Assembly: GCA_017541325.1 (NCBI GenBank)
Contig: JAFXZI010000012.1
Coordinates: 124,001-188,000, forward strand
Source: Bacilli bacterium
GTDB lineage: Bacteria > Bacillota_I > Bacilli_A > RF39 > UBA660
DNA: 64,000 bases
Direction of reading: 5' to 3'
Part shown: positions 41,604 through 50,500 of the stretch, piece after piece
Numbering within the stretch: position 1 is the stretch's first letter
How the letters are laid out: every line of letters starts with the position of its first letter
Position numbers and translations under genes: made by a program
Notes under the pieces: generated by a model
Database searches by the model: none
The model's input: only the letters and a program-made list of their open reading frames with translations
What the model was told of the DNA's origin: nothing

Positions 41604-44003
41604 TTAATTAGTTAATCTCTTAGCACCAGTATAATCATATCCAGCATTTAATAATGCAGTATCGTTATACTTGCTCCACTTATAATCTATATAAGCTTCT
41701 TTAATTACCTTACGGCTTCTATATTTATAACTACATACTGTTTTATAGTTAACAGTTCTTGTCTTTTCGTATCCAACTATTTGATCATATGTTGTATAAA
41801 GAATTGTATTCTTTGTTTCAAATTTAGTACATTTAGTTGTTACTGAACTTCCTGTTGTAATTGTATCTGTAGCTGTTACAGTTGAAACGCTTCTTGTATA
41901 TTTCTTCCATGTTGTATATGGAGTTGTTGTACATCTAGTTCCGCATCTATCCCAATCCATTCCAACGAATACATATTTAACTGATAATGTATCTGTTGGT
42001 GGAGATGATAAGCTTACTAGTCCAACATAATTCCAATCTCCTCCAACTTTGATTGCATATGTTTTAGTTGAAGTTGTAGTAGTTCTATAATAAGTCCATC
42101 CTGCACAAGATTTTTCAGAAACAGTTCCTGTTTGTTTTACTTGTTTAGCAGTAATTGCTTTTCCTACTGAATAAGTATAACCTGAAACAACTTGTTCTGA
42201 ACCAAGATCTACTGACTCATAAGTTGAAGTTTTCTTAAATTCAGGTGGGTTCTTACAATCATATTCTTTTGTAGTCCATGAAGACCATGCACCATACTCT
42301 GTATTGAATTTCTTATAATATTGATATTCATAAGTAGGTGTTTTCTTTGTTACTTTTATACTACATACATTTGTATTTCCTGCATTATCTTTTACATATC
42401 CATATACTGTATGTGTACCTTCAGTAGTTATTGTATAACTTGTATTGTTAGCATAAGTTGTGCTCTTACCAATACCAAATGAATTCATTCCACTTGTTAC
42501 ATCAGTTTTATATTTGAATCCTATAACGATGTCACTTGTGTATTCTCCACTTGATGTTTGAGTTCCACTAATAACACTTAATGCACAATTTGGTTTTGTA
42601 GCATCTCTCTTAACACTAATACTACATGTTGCAACATATCCATTAGAATCTTTTACATATCCTTTAATTGTATATGTTCCATCTTTAGATATAGTATATG
42701 TAGATTTGTTATCGTAAACTTCACTAGTACCTAATCCAAATGATTTAATAGTAGCACCATTTGTACTTGTCTTAGATTTAAATCCAATTACTACATTTGA
42801 TACATACCAATTGTTATTTCCTTTAGTTCCAGAAGTAACAGTTAATTCACATGATGGATGAGATACTACACCATCTGGTTTAACAATCTTAATAGTTGTT
42901 TTACATACTTTAGAATGTCCAGCTTTATCTTTAACATATCCATATACTGTTGTTGTACCTAACTCTGTTACTGTTAATGCAGTATTTCCATTATAGTCTG
43001 GAGTAGATTTCTTAGATATACCATATGATAAGATACCACTAGTTTTATCTATTTTCTTACTAAATCCAACTTTAACTTTTCCAACATATTCACCTTTAGA
43101 ATTCTTAGTACCACTAAGAACTGAAACTGAACAGTCTGGATCTACTGTATCTTTCTTAACAGTTATAGTACATACTGCTGTTTTACCATTAGAATCTTTA
43201 ACATAACCATAAACCTTTGTCGTTCCTTCATTAGTTATAGTTAAAGCACTATTTCCATTGTAATTAGCAGTAGATGATGTTCCTATTCCGTATTTAACAA
43301 TTTTAGCACCACTAGTTGTTGTTGTTTTAGATTTAAATCTAACTTTAACATTTCCAATGTACCATCCATTGTTTCCTAATTGTCCAGAAGCTACTTCAAG
43401 AACACATTTAGGTCCTTTAGCTGTTGGAGTTGGTGTAGGAGTTGATGGTTTCTTTGGAGTTACTTTTGGTGTTGTTTCTTGTTTTTCACAAACCCCATTT
43501 GGATTTGTACAATATGAATAACATCCAATGTGTACTAAAATATAATCTTCATCATCGTTACATTTTAAGTATACTTTCATCAAATACTCATTTTCTTGTT
43601 TTGTTACTAATACATATGAATGTTCAGCATCACATGTATCTCCATTTTTATCAGTAAACTCAAGTAGTAATTTCATATCTAACATTTGTCTTAATGTTAG
43701 TTTAGATTCACTACCTACAGTTTGAGGTAATCTCTCAGTTGTATAGTATAGAATTCCTGCTTGCTTCATTTCTTGAATGTTAGCATTGAAAATTCTATTT
43801 GTAATAGCAGATAAGTCTACAGTCTTTTCGCTACTACTTCCATTACCACCATTATTACCGTTTCCACTATTGTTATTTAGTGTACTGTTAATTCTTGCTG
43901 GTAATAGCCATAATAATAATAGAACGAATATTATTATTAAGATTAATTTTAATAGGAAATCTCTTATTGGAGTCCCTCTCTTTACTTCCTCATCAGCGTA
44001 CAT
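41604..44003 (-). CDS. Membrane-anchored protein with four cysteine-paired Ig-like repeats
   Basis: The 799-residue protein has a short cytoplasmic start, a membrane segment (about 17-34), a Ser/Gly/Asn linker, a domain with cysteines (about 60-175), a Pro/Thr linker, and four tandem repeats at about 200-278, 291-367, 385-460 and 473-547. Each opens with PxC and closes with GYVKDxxGxxxxC, so a disulphide per repeat is likely. A Tyr/Thr-rich cysteine-containing C-terminal third follows. The start is ATG 44003 behind a GGGGGGAG site; a longer frame would lie inside the Smr gene. Probably a surface protein; partner unknown. Confidence 0.78.
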   Translation of the reverse strand: MYADEEVKRGTPIRDFLLKLILIIIFVLLLLWLLPARINSTLNNNSGNGNNGGNGSSSEKTVDLSAITNRIFNANIQEMKQAGILYYTTERLPQTVGSESKLTLRQMLDMKLLLEFTDKNGDTCDAEHSYVLVTKQENEYLMKVYLKCNDDEDYILVHIGCYSYCTNPNGVCEKQETTPKVTPKKPSTPTPTPTAKGPKCVLEVASGQLGNNGWYIGNVKVRFKSKTTTTSGAKIVKYGIGTSSTANYNGNSALTITNEGTTKVYGYVKDSNGKTAVCTITVKKDTVDPDCSVSVLSGTKNSKGEYVGKVKVGFSKKIDKTSGILSYGISKKSTPDYNGNTALTVTELGTTTVYGYVKDKAGHSKVCKTTIKIVKPDGVVSHPSCELTVTSGTKGNNNWYVSNVVIGFKSKTSTNGATIKSFGLGTSEVYDNKSTYTISKDGTYTIKGYVKDSNGYVATCSISVKRDATKPNCALSVISGTQTSSGEYTSDIVIGFKYKTDVTSGMNSFGIGKSTTYANNTSYTITTEGTHTVYGYVKDNAGNTNVCSIKVTKKTPTYEYQYYKKFNTEYGAWSSWTTKEYDCKNPPEFKKTSTYESVDLGSEQVVSGYTYSVGKAITAKQVKQTGTVSEKSCAGWTYYRTTTTSTKTYAIKVGGDWNYVGLVSLSSPPTDTLSVKYVFVGMDWDRCGTRCTTTPYTTWKKYTRSVSTVTATDTITTGSSVTTKCTKFETKNTILYTTYDQIVGYEKTRTVNYKTVCSYKYRSRKVIKEAYIDYKWSKYNDTALLNAGYDYTGAKRLTN
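42360..43410 (-). repeat. Four tandem Ig-like coding repeats
   Basis: Four units of about 80-90 codons, each starting at a Cys-containing GT(K/Q) strand and ending with a Cys; similar but well diverged at nucleotide level, so an old duplication. Confidence 0.7.
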
Positions 44004-44004
44004 T

Positions 44005-44310
44005 TTAATCTCTCCCCCCTTTGAGTTGTTGATTATTATAAGTCGAAGAACCTTTTTTGTCAAGGTTTTCATGTATTTTTACAATAGTACAGCCACTATT
44101 AAAATTATCTAAGTGATATTCTTCTACATATCTGTGTTTTTTTAACATATCATGCACTTCCTTTTTTAGTATTCCTTCACCAATTCCATGAACTATTGCT
44201 ATCTCATTTTTCCCCATTTTTAGATTGTCTCTGATAAATTCATCAACAAGTATTCTTGCACTTCCTCTTATCTCTCCATGCAAGTCTAAAACCGGTATAT
44301 TACTTTGCAT
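44005..44310 (-). CDS. Stand-alone Smr domain protein
   Basis: The 101-residue protein is a single Smr domain: LDLHG (8-12) and VHGIGEGIL (about 40-48) are its two marks, with GCTIVKI completing the fold. Smr domains are nucleases or nucleic-acid-binding domains found at the end of MutS2 or alone. The basic, Gln-rich tail is not conserved. It overlaps the end of the PfkB gene by 11 bases, so the two are translated together; the link between them is unexplained. Confidence 0.87.
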   Translation of the reverse strand: MQSNIPVLDLHGEIRGSARILVDEFIRDNLKMGKNEIAIVHGIGEGILKKEVHDMLKKHRYVEEYHLDNFNSGCTIVKIHENLDKKGSSTYNNQQLKGGRD

Positions 44311-45208
44311 CTAATTCTTTATATTTAGTCATTACTTCATCAAGTTCAAAGATTGAATATCTTCCACCAATTCTCGTAACTGATAAAGCACCAGCAATAT
44401 TTGATATTTTCATCGTTGTAAGAAGATCATATCCACTAGCAATACAATAAGTAAATGCTCCATGATATATATCTCCTGCCCCAGTAGAATCTTGATTTTC
44501 TACTTCAATGCTTGGAATTAGCTTGTATCCATCAGAATAAGTAAAACATCCATGATCTTCTAATGTGATAATAATTTCTCCAGTAAAAGCCTTTTTTAAA
44601 TCATCATATATTTTCATCAAAGTTCTAACATTACGATAATCAACTTTTTCTTTAGTGAAATCTTCTGCAAAATCTTTAGAACATACAACATAATTACATT
44701 TCTTTGCAAGATCAACAGTATTTTCTCTTAAAGAACCTGCATCAATTATTTTAATAGCATTAGGATTCTTTTTAATTGCTTCTTTAGCAAATTCATATTC
44801 ATATCCATCGAACAAGATAATATCAAAATCTTCATCTTCAATATCAAGTTTAGTCATAAATGTATTATTTCCTTTATTAGTTAATATTGTTCTTGTTCCT
44901 TTGCTAGTATTATTAATAATATAACTACTTGTAGTTACCACATCTTTATTAACTTCTAAATACTTAGTATTAACTCCAATAGATTTAAACTCTTTTTCTA
45001 TCATTTGTCCATAGTAGTCATCACCAACTACTCCAGCAAAATAAACTTCTAATCCCCACTTAGCAAGTAAATAAGCACAATTAGAAGCACTTCCACCACC
45101 ACACTCAACTTTTGGATAGTCAAGTCTTACTTTTTTATTTTCTTCTGGAAAGGACTTAAGAGGAAGAGTTACATCATATGCAGCATTACCTATACATAAA
45201 ATCTTCAT
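44300..45208 (-). CDS. PfkB family carbohydrate/nucleoside kinase
   Basis: A 302-residue ribokinase-fold enzyme with the two signatures GGGSASNCAYLLAKWG (about 37-52) and DSTGAGDIYHGAF (about 244-256), whose second Asp is the catalytic base. The closest named groups are ribokinase and adenosine/sugar kinases; the substrate cannot be told. The start is ATG 45208, with AGGTG upstream; an earlier GTG lies at the ribosome site. Not a true phosphofructokinase gene on present evidence. Confidence 0.9.
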   Translation of the reverse strand: MKILCIGNAAYDVTLPLKSFPEENKKVRLDYPKVECGGGSASNCAYLLAKWGLEVYFAGVVGDDYYGQMIEKEFKSIGVNTKYLEVNKDVVTTSSYIINNTSKGTRTILTNKGNNTFMTKLDIEDEDFDIILFDGYEYEFAKEAIKKNPNAIKIIDAGSLRENTVDLAKKCNYVVCSKDFAEDFTKEKVDYRNVRTLMKIYDDLKKAFTGEIIITLEDHGCFTYSDGYKLIPSIEVENQDSTGAGDIYHGAFTYCIASGYDLLTTMKISNIAGALSVTRIGGRYSIFELDEVMTKYKELDAK

Positions 45209-45316
45209 ACCCTTTATCACCTTTTATTATAGTATAGCAAAAATTACTAGATGTTAAAAGCATTTTTACAAATTATGTAATAAAAACGTCAATAAATAAA
45301 TTCTTTATTTTTAGCA

Positions 45317-45343
45317 ATAAAAAAACTAAGATTTCTCTTAGTT
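45317..45343 (-). terminator. Terminator of the sortase gene
   Basis: AACTAAGA (45324-45331) pairs with TCTTAGTT (45336-45343), followed by about seven T residues on the minus strand. Confidence 0.82.
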
Positions 45344-46058
45344 ATTTTATAAGTTTAGCATGAAGAACAATTCTTTCACTATGTCCTTTCGCACATGTTG
45401 ATAAAGTCAGTATTTTATCATCTTTATTTAGTTGAATATCAAAGTTATAAATACTCCTATTTTTTAAAGTATTAAGAAATTTCATATAATCTTTATCACT
45501 TTTAAAAATAGTTTTTATATAATAGTCTTCTACTTTAATTTGATAGATAGAAAATACTTTATATTTGAATTGTTCTTTATCAGTAATAAATGTTATTTCC
45601 AAATTATCATTATTTAAATACCAATCTTTTTTTAAAGTGTTTTTTAAACTTCCCATCATTGATCCATTTTTCATATTATGACCATAAATAATTAAATTTC
45701 TATCTTTTCCATTTAACTTATTACGATAATCCAAAAATAACCATCCAGCAGTATTGTATTCTTTTTTAAAATTGTGTTTTAAATAGTATGAATTATTGTT
45801 TGTTTGAACAATTGCATAATCAATATTAGTATTATTTACTTTTAAATAAGCGACTGTATCTTTATTTTGTTTTTTCAATTCATTAAAATCTATTTCAATT
45901 TTATTATCATCTTCTATTTCTACTAGTTCATTTATTTCTTCTTTAATTGTTTCATTTTCAATTAAGTCTTTTTCTCTATTAGAAATATTGTTTAAAGAAA
46001 TAAAACTAAATAACATAGCCGATATAATAAATACAATAACTCTTTTCTTTTTTTTCAT
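45342..46058 (-). CDS. srtB: Class B sortase
   Basis: The 238-residue enzyme has an N-terminal hydrophobic anchor (6-22), an acidic linker, and the SrtB domain: FDYRNK-like LDYRNK, YGHNM with catalytic His127, LTLSTC with Cys222 and SERIV with Arg229. Class B placement follows from GWLFLDYRN, the position of the helices and the extended region before His. It joins surface proteins to the wall by cutting between Thr and Gly. Its likely substrates share an NPxTG motif (46102, 48916 and 57957 genes); the nearest starts 43 bases upstream. Confidence 0.92.
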   Translation of the reverse strand: MKKKKRVIVFIISAMLFSFISLNNISNREKDLIENETIKEEINELVEIEDDNKIEIDFNELKKQNKDTVAYLKVNNTNIDYAIVQTNNNSYYLKHNFKKEYNTAGWLFLDYRNKLNGKDRNLIIYGHNMKNGSMMGSLKNTLKKDWYLNNDNLEITFITDKEQFKYKVFSIYQIKVEDYYIKTIFKSDKDYMKFLNTLKNRSIYNFDIQLNKDDKILTLSTCAKGHSERIVLHAKLIK

Positions 46059-46073
46059 AAATCCCCCTAATTT

Positions 46074-46094
46074 GAAAAAGACTATTACTAGTCT
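46074..46094 (-). terminator. Terminator hairpin of the NPETG surface protein gene (AGACTA type)
   Basis: AGACTA (46079-46084) pairs with TAGTCT (46089-46094), followed by five T residues on the minus strand. Confidence 0.65.
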
Positions 46095-46101
46095 ATTTCT
46101 T

Positions 46102-47424
46102 TTAATCTTTTTTTAAGAAGAATAATCCACTTAAAACACTACCTAATCCAAATAATGACATTGCATAATAAATATTAATATCATCACCAGTTTCTGGATT
46201 AGTTCCTTTTTCGTTAACCATAGTAACTTTTACTTCATGTTCAGAGTCATATGGATTAAACCATCTAATTCCAAGTAAATTTTGATAAGGTCCATCTTCA
46301 TGAACTGCTTGTGTAGAATATAAATATAAGTACATATCATCTGGATGATGATCTTCATCTCTTATTAGATAATAATATAAATCTGCATATTTTTTTGGAA
46401 TTTTAGCATGATGGTCACTAGTATACCAGTGTTGTGCAAGTTTACCAAGAGTTGTTCCATTTCCAGGATCAACAACATATCCTCTTTCATTAGTTTCTGA
46501 ATAAGCATAACGTCTTGCCCAATTACCATTATCGAATTGTGCAGATGTATAATTTTTTATTGCATATTCTGTAACAAATCTTATTTCTGTATTTGTTAAA
46601 TCCGGATATTCTTCTTCCACTTTAGTTCTATGATATATAATATCTAAAACTCTATCATACATTTCTTTTCCAGACATTGTTGGATCAGCATCTGGTATAA
46701 AAGTTAAAATATTATCTTCTGTAACTATTACTCCATCATAACTAATATCATGTGGTTCTTCCCAGTTTTGATTAATACAATAAACTTCTTCTCTTGAACC
46801 ATCTTCGTTTTCAATATAGAAAAGTGGCACTCCTTTATAATGCCAACATACTTCATGACTATCATCATGAACTACACCAGCTGTTACATCAGTAATTTTT
46901 ATTTCAACAGTAAATTTTTGATCATCAGCAAGTAAATATCCTTTTGGAGCAAGTACTTCATGTAATGTATATTCTCCTTCAGGAAGTAAAATATTATAAT
47001 CTTCTTCTCCTGATACCCATTCAGCTACAACATTACCATCTTGATCAAGTATTTGAAGAGTTGCTCCAGCTAAATAGTTACCATGTTCGTCTTCTTTCTT
47101 TATTAAAACTGATACTTTAGGTACTTCGTTTTCAGAAGACTCATTTTCATCTGTTTCTTCATCTAATGTTTCTTCGTTTTCACTACCATTTAATTCTTCA
47201 GTAGTGGCTTCTTTATTAAGAACTTCTGGTTCTTTTTCATCATTCGAAACTACATTAGAATCTTCTTTTTCTTCATTGTTATCTATATTATTTTCTTCAA
47301 CTTTTTCTACTACTTCATTAGATTCAGTATCTTCTTTAATTAAATCTACATCTTCAATAGCAAATGTTGTTAAAGGAAATAACATAAGATTGCACAATAA
47401 AGATAATACAATCTTCTTTTTCAT
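46102..47424 (-). CDS. Sortase-anchored surface protein: SpaA domain and thioester-like domain
   Basis: The 440-residue precursor has a signal peptide (1-22), an acidic disordered region (25-100), a SpaA/Cna-B-type domain (102-176, with IKKEDEHGNYLAGATLQI) and a thioester-domain-like part (about 190-400). VYCINQ (214-219) carries Cys216, but the partner motif reads TEYAI (285-289) where TQxAI is usual, so Gln is replaced by Glu286. NPETG (409-413), a hydrophobic segment and KKD form the sorting signal. Thioester domains bind host surfaces covalently. It is the direct neighbour of srtB. Confidence 0.8.
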   Translation of the reverse strand: MKKKIVLSLLCNLMLFPLTTFAIEDVDLIKEDTESNEVVEKVEENNIDNNEEKEDSNVVSNDEKEPEVLNKEATTEELNGSENEETLDEETDENESSENEVPKVSVLIKKEDEHGNYLAGATLQILDQDGNVVAEWVSGEEDYNILLPEGEYTLHEVLAPKGYLLADDQKFTVEIKITDVTAGVVHDDSHEVCWHYKGVPLFYIENEDGSREEVYCINQNWEEPHDISYDGVIVTEDNILTFIPDADPTMSGKEMYDRVLDIIYHRTKVEEEYPDLTNTEIRFVTEYAIKNYTSAQFDNGNWARRYAYSETNERGYVVDPGNGTTLGKLAQHWYTSDHHAKIPKKYADLYYYLIRDEDHHPDDMYLYLYSTQAVHEDGPYQNLLGIRWFNPYDSEHEVKVTMVNEKGTNPETGDDINIYYAMSLFGLGSVLSGLFFLKKD

Positions 47425-47459
47425 TTTTTCCTCCCAAAACTCCCTATAAATTGCTTTCT

Positions 47460-47488
47460 ATGATAACACACGAAAAATTATTAATCAA
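47460..47488 (-). promoter_or_regulatory. Promoter of the NPETG protein-srtB operon
   Basis: TTGATT (47483-47488) and TATCAT (47460-47465) with a 17-base spacer, about 30 bases before GGGAGGA and the start. Confidence 0.6.
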
Positions 47489-47501
47489 TTAATTTTTAAA
47501 T

Positions 47502-47529
47502 AAAAAAATCCATTTAAAATGGATTTTTT
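47502..47529 (-). terminator. Terminator of the YitT family gene
   Basis: AAAAAATCCATTT (47503-47515) is complementary to AAATGGATTTTTT (47517-47529); the paired core is ATCCA/TGGAT with T-runs on both sides. Confidence 0.75.
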
Positions 47530-47534
47530 ATTTT

Positions 47535-48413
47535 TTAAAATTTCTTTTTGAATTCGCCCTTTATTCCTATCCCATCACTTTTAACCATAAAAGCACGAAT
47601 ATCAGATCTTTTCATATGTCTTTCTAATTTAATTAATTCATATTTAGTTAATGCTGTATAAATAATATAGGTTCTAGAGTCATCAAAGCCACCTTTAGCA
47701 TGCCAATAAGTGAAATCTCTATCTAATTCATTTTTAATAAAATCATTAATCTCTTTAGGATTTTCTTTACAGAAAATAAAAGCTGTAGAACATATATTTT
47801 GTTCATGTAATTTATCTACCATAAGATTATCTACTGCAGAATATATAATTGAATAAATCATTATTTCAATACCATATCTTATTCCTGCAATTGCATAAAT
47901 AAATAGATTTATAGTAAGTCCTAATTTGCCTACAGATAAACTATTATTCTTTTTAGATAAAGCAACACCTACAATATCTGTTCCACCTGTAGATGCACCG
48001 CTAGATAGAATCATTCCAACACCAATTCCTCCTAACAGACCACCTACTACTACATTAGTTAAAATATCATCCACTAACAATTTGTTTGGAAGAGTTGATA
48101 ACATAATTGCTTGGATAGTTACTGCAAATAAAGTACGAAAGAAAAAATTCTTTCCAACTGATTTATAGGCTATATAAAATAAAGGAACATTTATCATATA
48201 ATAGATAATACCACTAAAATCAAACGAAGTTTTAATAGAAAAAATATCTATAATAATACTTCTTAACAATTGTGATAATCCAAGAATTCCACCAGTATAT
48301 AGATGATTTGGAACTACAAAATAATTAACTGCAAAACAAAATAGAAATGATCCAAATACTACTTGAAATAAATCTTTTAAATCCCAACGAAATAATTCTT
48401 TTATTTTATTCAT
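47535..48413 (-). CDS. YitT family membrane protein
   Basis: The 292-residue protein has five to six hydrophobic segments in the first 190 residues: VPNHLYTGGILGLSQLL, then GLLGGIGVGMILSSGASTGGTDI, the glycine-rich motif typical of YitT/DUF161, and a soluble DUF2179-type C-terminal domain (about 200-292). Members are inner-membrane proteins of unknown transport role. The start is ATG 48413 because GAGGTG is 6 bases upstream; the earlier GTG overlaps it. A promoter stands at 48438-48465. Confidence 0.88.
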   Translation of the reverse strand: MNKIKELFRWDLKDLFQVVFGSFLFCFAVNYFVVPNHLYTGGILGLSQLLRSIIIDIFSIKTSFDFSGIIYYMINVPLFYIAYKSVGKNFFFRTLFAVTIQAIMLSTLPNKLLVDDILTNVVVGGLLGGIGVGMILSSGASTGGTDIVGVALSKKNNSLSVGKLGLTINLFIYAIAGIRYGIEIMIYSIIYSAVDNLMVDKLHEQNICSTAFIFCKENPKEINDFIKNELDRDFTYWHAKGGFDDSRTYIIYTALTKYELIKLERHMKRSDIRAFMVKSDGIGIKGEFKKKF

Positions 48414-48437
48414 TAAAATCACCTCAATCGCATGACA

Positions 48438-48465
48438 ATTATATCATTTTAAAAAATAAAGTAAA
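48438..48465 (-). promoter_or_regulatory. Promoter of the YitT family gene
   Basis: TTTACT (48460-48465) and TATAAT (48438-48443) with a 16-base spacer on the minus strand. Confidence 0.55.
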
Positions 48466-48473
48466 GAGGTATT

Positions 48474-48497
48474 AAAAAAGTAGATTATTATCTACTT
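48474..48497 (-). terminator. Terminator of the DUF5640-like lipoprotein gene
   Basis: AAGTAGAT (48478-48485) pairs with ATCTACTT (48490-48497), followed by six T residues on the minus strand. Confidence 0.8.
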
Positions 48498-48816
48498 ATT
48501 TTCTAACATATACTTCTTTATTTCCGTATGAATCATCTATTGTTAATTTATTATTATTAATCTTATAAGTTTCTTCTATAGTAGCACCTTTATCTACAGT
48601 AAAAGTTAATGTATTTCCTTTTGTAGTATATTTGAAACTAATATCTACCCCATCTGCGGTTAACTTACCTGTTCCATCTTCATTAAATGTATATTCCATA
48701 ATTGGTTCTTCTGTTGTAGTCCAAGTACCAACTATAGAATTATTATTACTATTATTTTCACATCCAGTAATAATAAATGCTGTGGTAATTAAAAATAATA
48801 CTAATATTTTTTTCAT
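48496..48816 (-). CDS. DUF5640-like lipoprotein
   Basis: The 106-residue precursor has a lipobox ITGC (16-19), so Cys19 should be lipidated and the mature protein held at the outer face of the membrane. The rest is a compact beta domain with WTTTEEPIMEYTFNEDGTGK and later LTIDDSYGNKE, a pattern typical of DUF5640 and similar lipocalin-like lipoproteins. GGAGG ribosome site. Between YitT and a sortase substrate; function unknown. Confidence 0.75.
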   Translation of the reverse strand: MKKILVLFLITTAFIITGCENNSNNNSIVGTWTTTEEPIMEYTFNEDGTGKLTADGVDISFKYTTKGNTLTFTVDKGATIEETYKINNNKLTIDDSYGNKEVYVRK

Positions 48817-48885
48817 AAAACCTCCTAGTTAATAAACAAATTATTATCTTGTTTATTTCTTTCACAATATAAATATTATACACCT

Positions 48886-48909
48886 AAAAAGACTAGACTT
48901 CACTAGTCT
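48886..48909 (-). terminator. Terminator of the NPKTG surface protein gene (AGACTAG type)
   Basis: AGACTAG (48890-48896) pairs with CTAGTCT (48903-48909) around a six-base loop, followed by five T residues on the minus strand. Confidence 0.8.
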
Positions 48910-48915
48910 ATTTCA

Positions 48916-50298
48916 TTATTTAGTTAAATAATTCTTTTTATTAATTGCAAATTTATATATTAATCCAGCAAACATTATAATTATTAATAAATACAATAAA
49001 TAATTATTCATTCCAGTTTTTGGATTCTCTTCAGCTAATACCCAATGAGCTTCTATAGTTACATTTTCAAATGGCATAACAAACTTATTTGTACTAATAC
49101 TATAAACCCCTTTTTTATCTTGTGATATATCTTCTTCATTAAATGTTACTTTTTCACCAGAATCAGTAGTAATAGTAAGTCCACCTAATTTTAATCCTTT
49201 TTTTGCACTTACTTTAAAATTAATTGTATCTCCACCACGAGCTTTTTCAACTACTTCTATCGTTCCATTACCATCTGTTTTAGTTCTAATCATATATAAA
49301 AGATCATCGCCAGAAATAGATACTGCAGGTCTTACTCCATTACCAATTGGAAATGGTAAATATGAACATTCTCCTCTTCCTAAAGCACATAACATTCCTT
49401 CGTTTGAAATATAATAATCATTATACTCTGCTGAACCATTACCAAACTTAAAGCCGCTACCTAGCCAATAAGTTGTACTATATAACCATTTATATTTTTC
49501 TGATATATAATCTTTTATATCCATTTTTCCTATATAAGCATCTGGATTTTGGTATGAAGGATCATCTGGATATTCCAAGTTTACTTCTATTGTTTTGTCA
49601 CTAATAGTTTCTAATATATTTAGTATTCTATCAAGCGTTACAAAAGAAACACTATCAATTTCAAATCCTTGACTTTGTAATTCACTTTTATATCCATCAA
49701 AATATTTTTTGAAATTAGAATTATCAATTATTATATTTCCATTATCATCATATTCATTTTCGTATGTTGTATTATTTTCGTGATAACCCCATTCTGGATT
49801 CATATAAGTAATTCCATATAATGGAAGAATAGATTTACCTTCTCCATTTAGTTTTGTACCAACTGCTTTTTCGTCTTGTCTTATATGATTAGTCACTATA
49901 TTTTCATATACTCTACATCCAATAACTTTTACTCCATTATCAGTTTGTTCTGGCATTGGATAAACATAATATTGATTGTATCCTTTACTAGTTGCTAAAG
50001 AATTACAATAATCTGTTGCTTCGTCAAAAGCATTAGGGTCTTCGCCATCATATGTTGGATTATTTTCATTTATAGCAATATAATCAATTTTATCACCAAC
50101 ATATAAATTGTATTTAGTTAACATTGTAATTTTATTATTTTTATTTTCTAATACATAGAATGACTCTGATCCACATTTTATTTCACTACCTATATCTTTT
50201 CCATTTCCACTAACAACTGTACACATTTCTTTTGCAGATACAACAGGTGTAAATACTATGAATAAAATAATTGTTAAAATAATAATTTTATATTTCAT
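48916..50298 (-). CDS. Sortase-anchored surface protein with DUF6273-like domain
   Basis: The 460-residue precursor starts at ATG 50298 (the upstream TTG/ATG lacks a ribosome site; GGATG lies 7 bases ahead). A signal peptide (1-21, cleavage near VSA) leads to a mature region of about 400 residues. TYWLGSG and GNGVRPAVSI resemble the WLRS and VRPA marks of DUF6273, a domain found in many gut bacterial surface proteins. Cysteines suggest disulphides. NPKTG (425-429), a hydrophobic segment and a Lys-rich end make the sorting signal, so srtB is its probable sortase. Confidence 0.75.
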   Translation of the reverse strand: MKYKIIILTIILFIVFTPVVSAKEMCTVVSGNGKDIGSEIKCGSESFYVLENKNNKITMLTKYNLYVGDKIDYIAINENNPTYDGEDPNAFDEATDYCNSLATSKGYNQYYVYPMPEQTDNGVKVIGCRVYENIVTNHIRQDEKAVGTKLNGEGKSILPLYGITYMNPEWGYHENNTTYENEYDDNGNIIIDNSNFKKYFDGYKSELQSQGFEIDSVSFVTLDRILNILETISDKTIEVNLEYPDDPSYQNPDAYIGKMDIKDYISEKYKWLYSTTYWLGSGFKFGNGSAEYNDYYISNEGMLCALGRGECSYLPFPIGNGVRPAVSISGDDLLYMIRTKTDGNGTIEVVEKARGGDTINFKVSAKKGLKLGGLTITTDSGEKVTFNEEDISQDKKGVYSISTNKFVMPFENVTIEAHWVLAEENPKTGMNNYLLYLLIIIMFAGLIYKFAINKKNYLTK

Positions 50299-50394
50299 TA
50301 TTACACATCCAATCATATTATTTTCTACCTATATCATAATAGATATATTACTTATTTACCATTTTTTTATAATCAATAATGTATATATGTGTAA

Positions 50395-50420
50395 AGAAAA
50401 AAGACTAGAATGCCTAGTCT
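50395..50420 (-). terminator. Terminator after the microprotein/permease region (AGACTAG type)
   Basis: AGACTAG (50402-50408) pairs with CTAGTCT (50414-50420) with loop aatgc, followed by T residues on the minus strand. The stop codon of the small ORF lies in the stem. Confidence 0.8.
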
Positions 50421-50478
50421 ATTTGCTTCTTCCTCCATCATCATCTAAGTCAGCATCCGCTTCTTCATCAGTTACCAT
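50419..50478 (-). CDS. Possible 19-residue acidic microprotein
   Basis: Between the ABC permease stop (50501) and the terminator lies a short frame MVTDEEADADLDDDGGRSK. It has GC-richer codons than random spacer DNA here. The same frame reads upstream without a stop through KTCYNDYR into the end of the permease gene. It has no ribosome site before its ATG, so it may be a remnant of a larger C-terminus or a frameshifted tail and not a gene. Confidence 0.3.
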   Translation of the reverse strand: MVTDEEADADLDDDGGRSK

Positions 50479-50500
50479 TCTATAATCATTATAACATGTT

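Noticed and set aside
50258-50485. Plus-strand open frame over the start of the NPKTG protein gene
   Set aside because: It is antisense to the surface protein start and terminator, has no ribosome site and encodes a hydrophobic shadow peptide.
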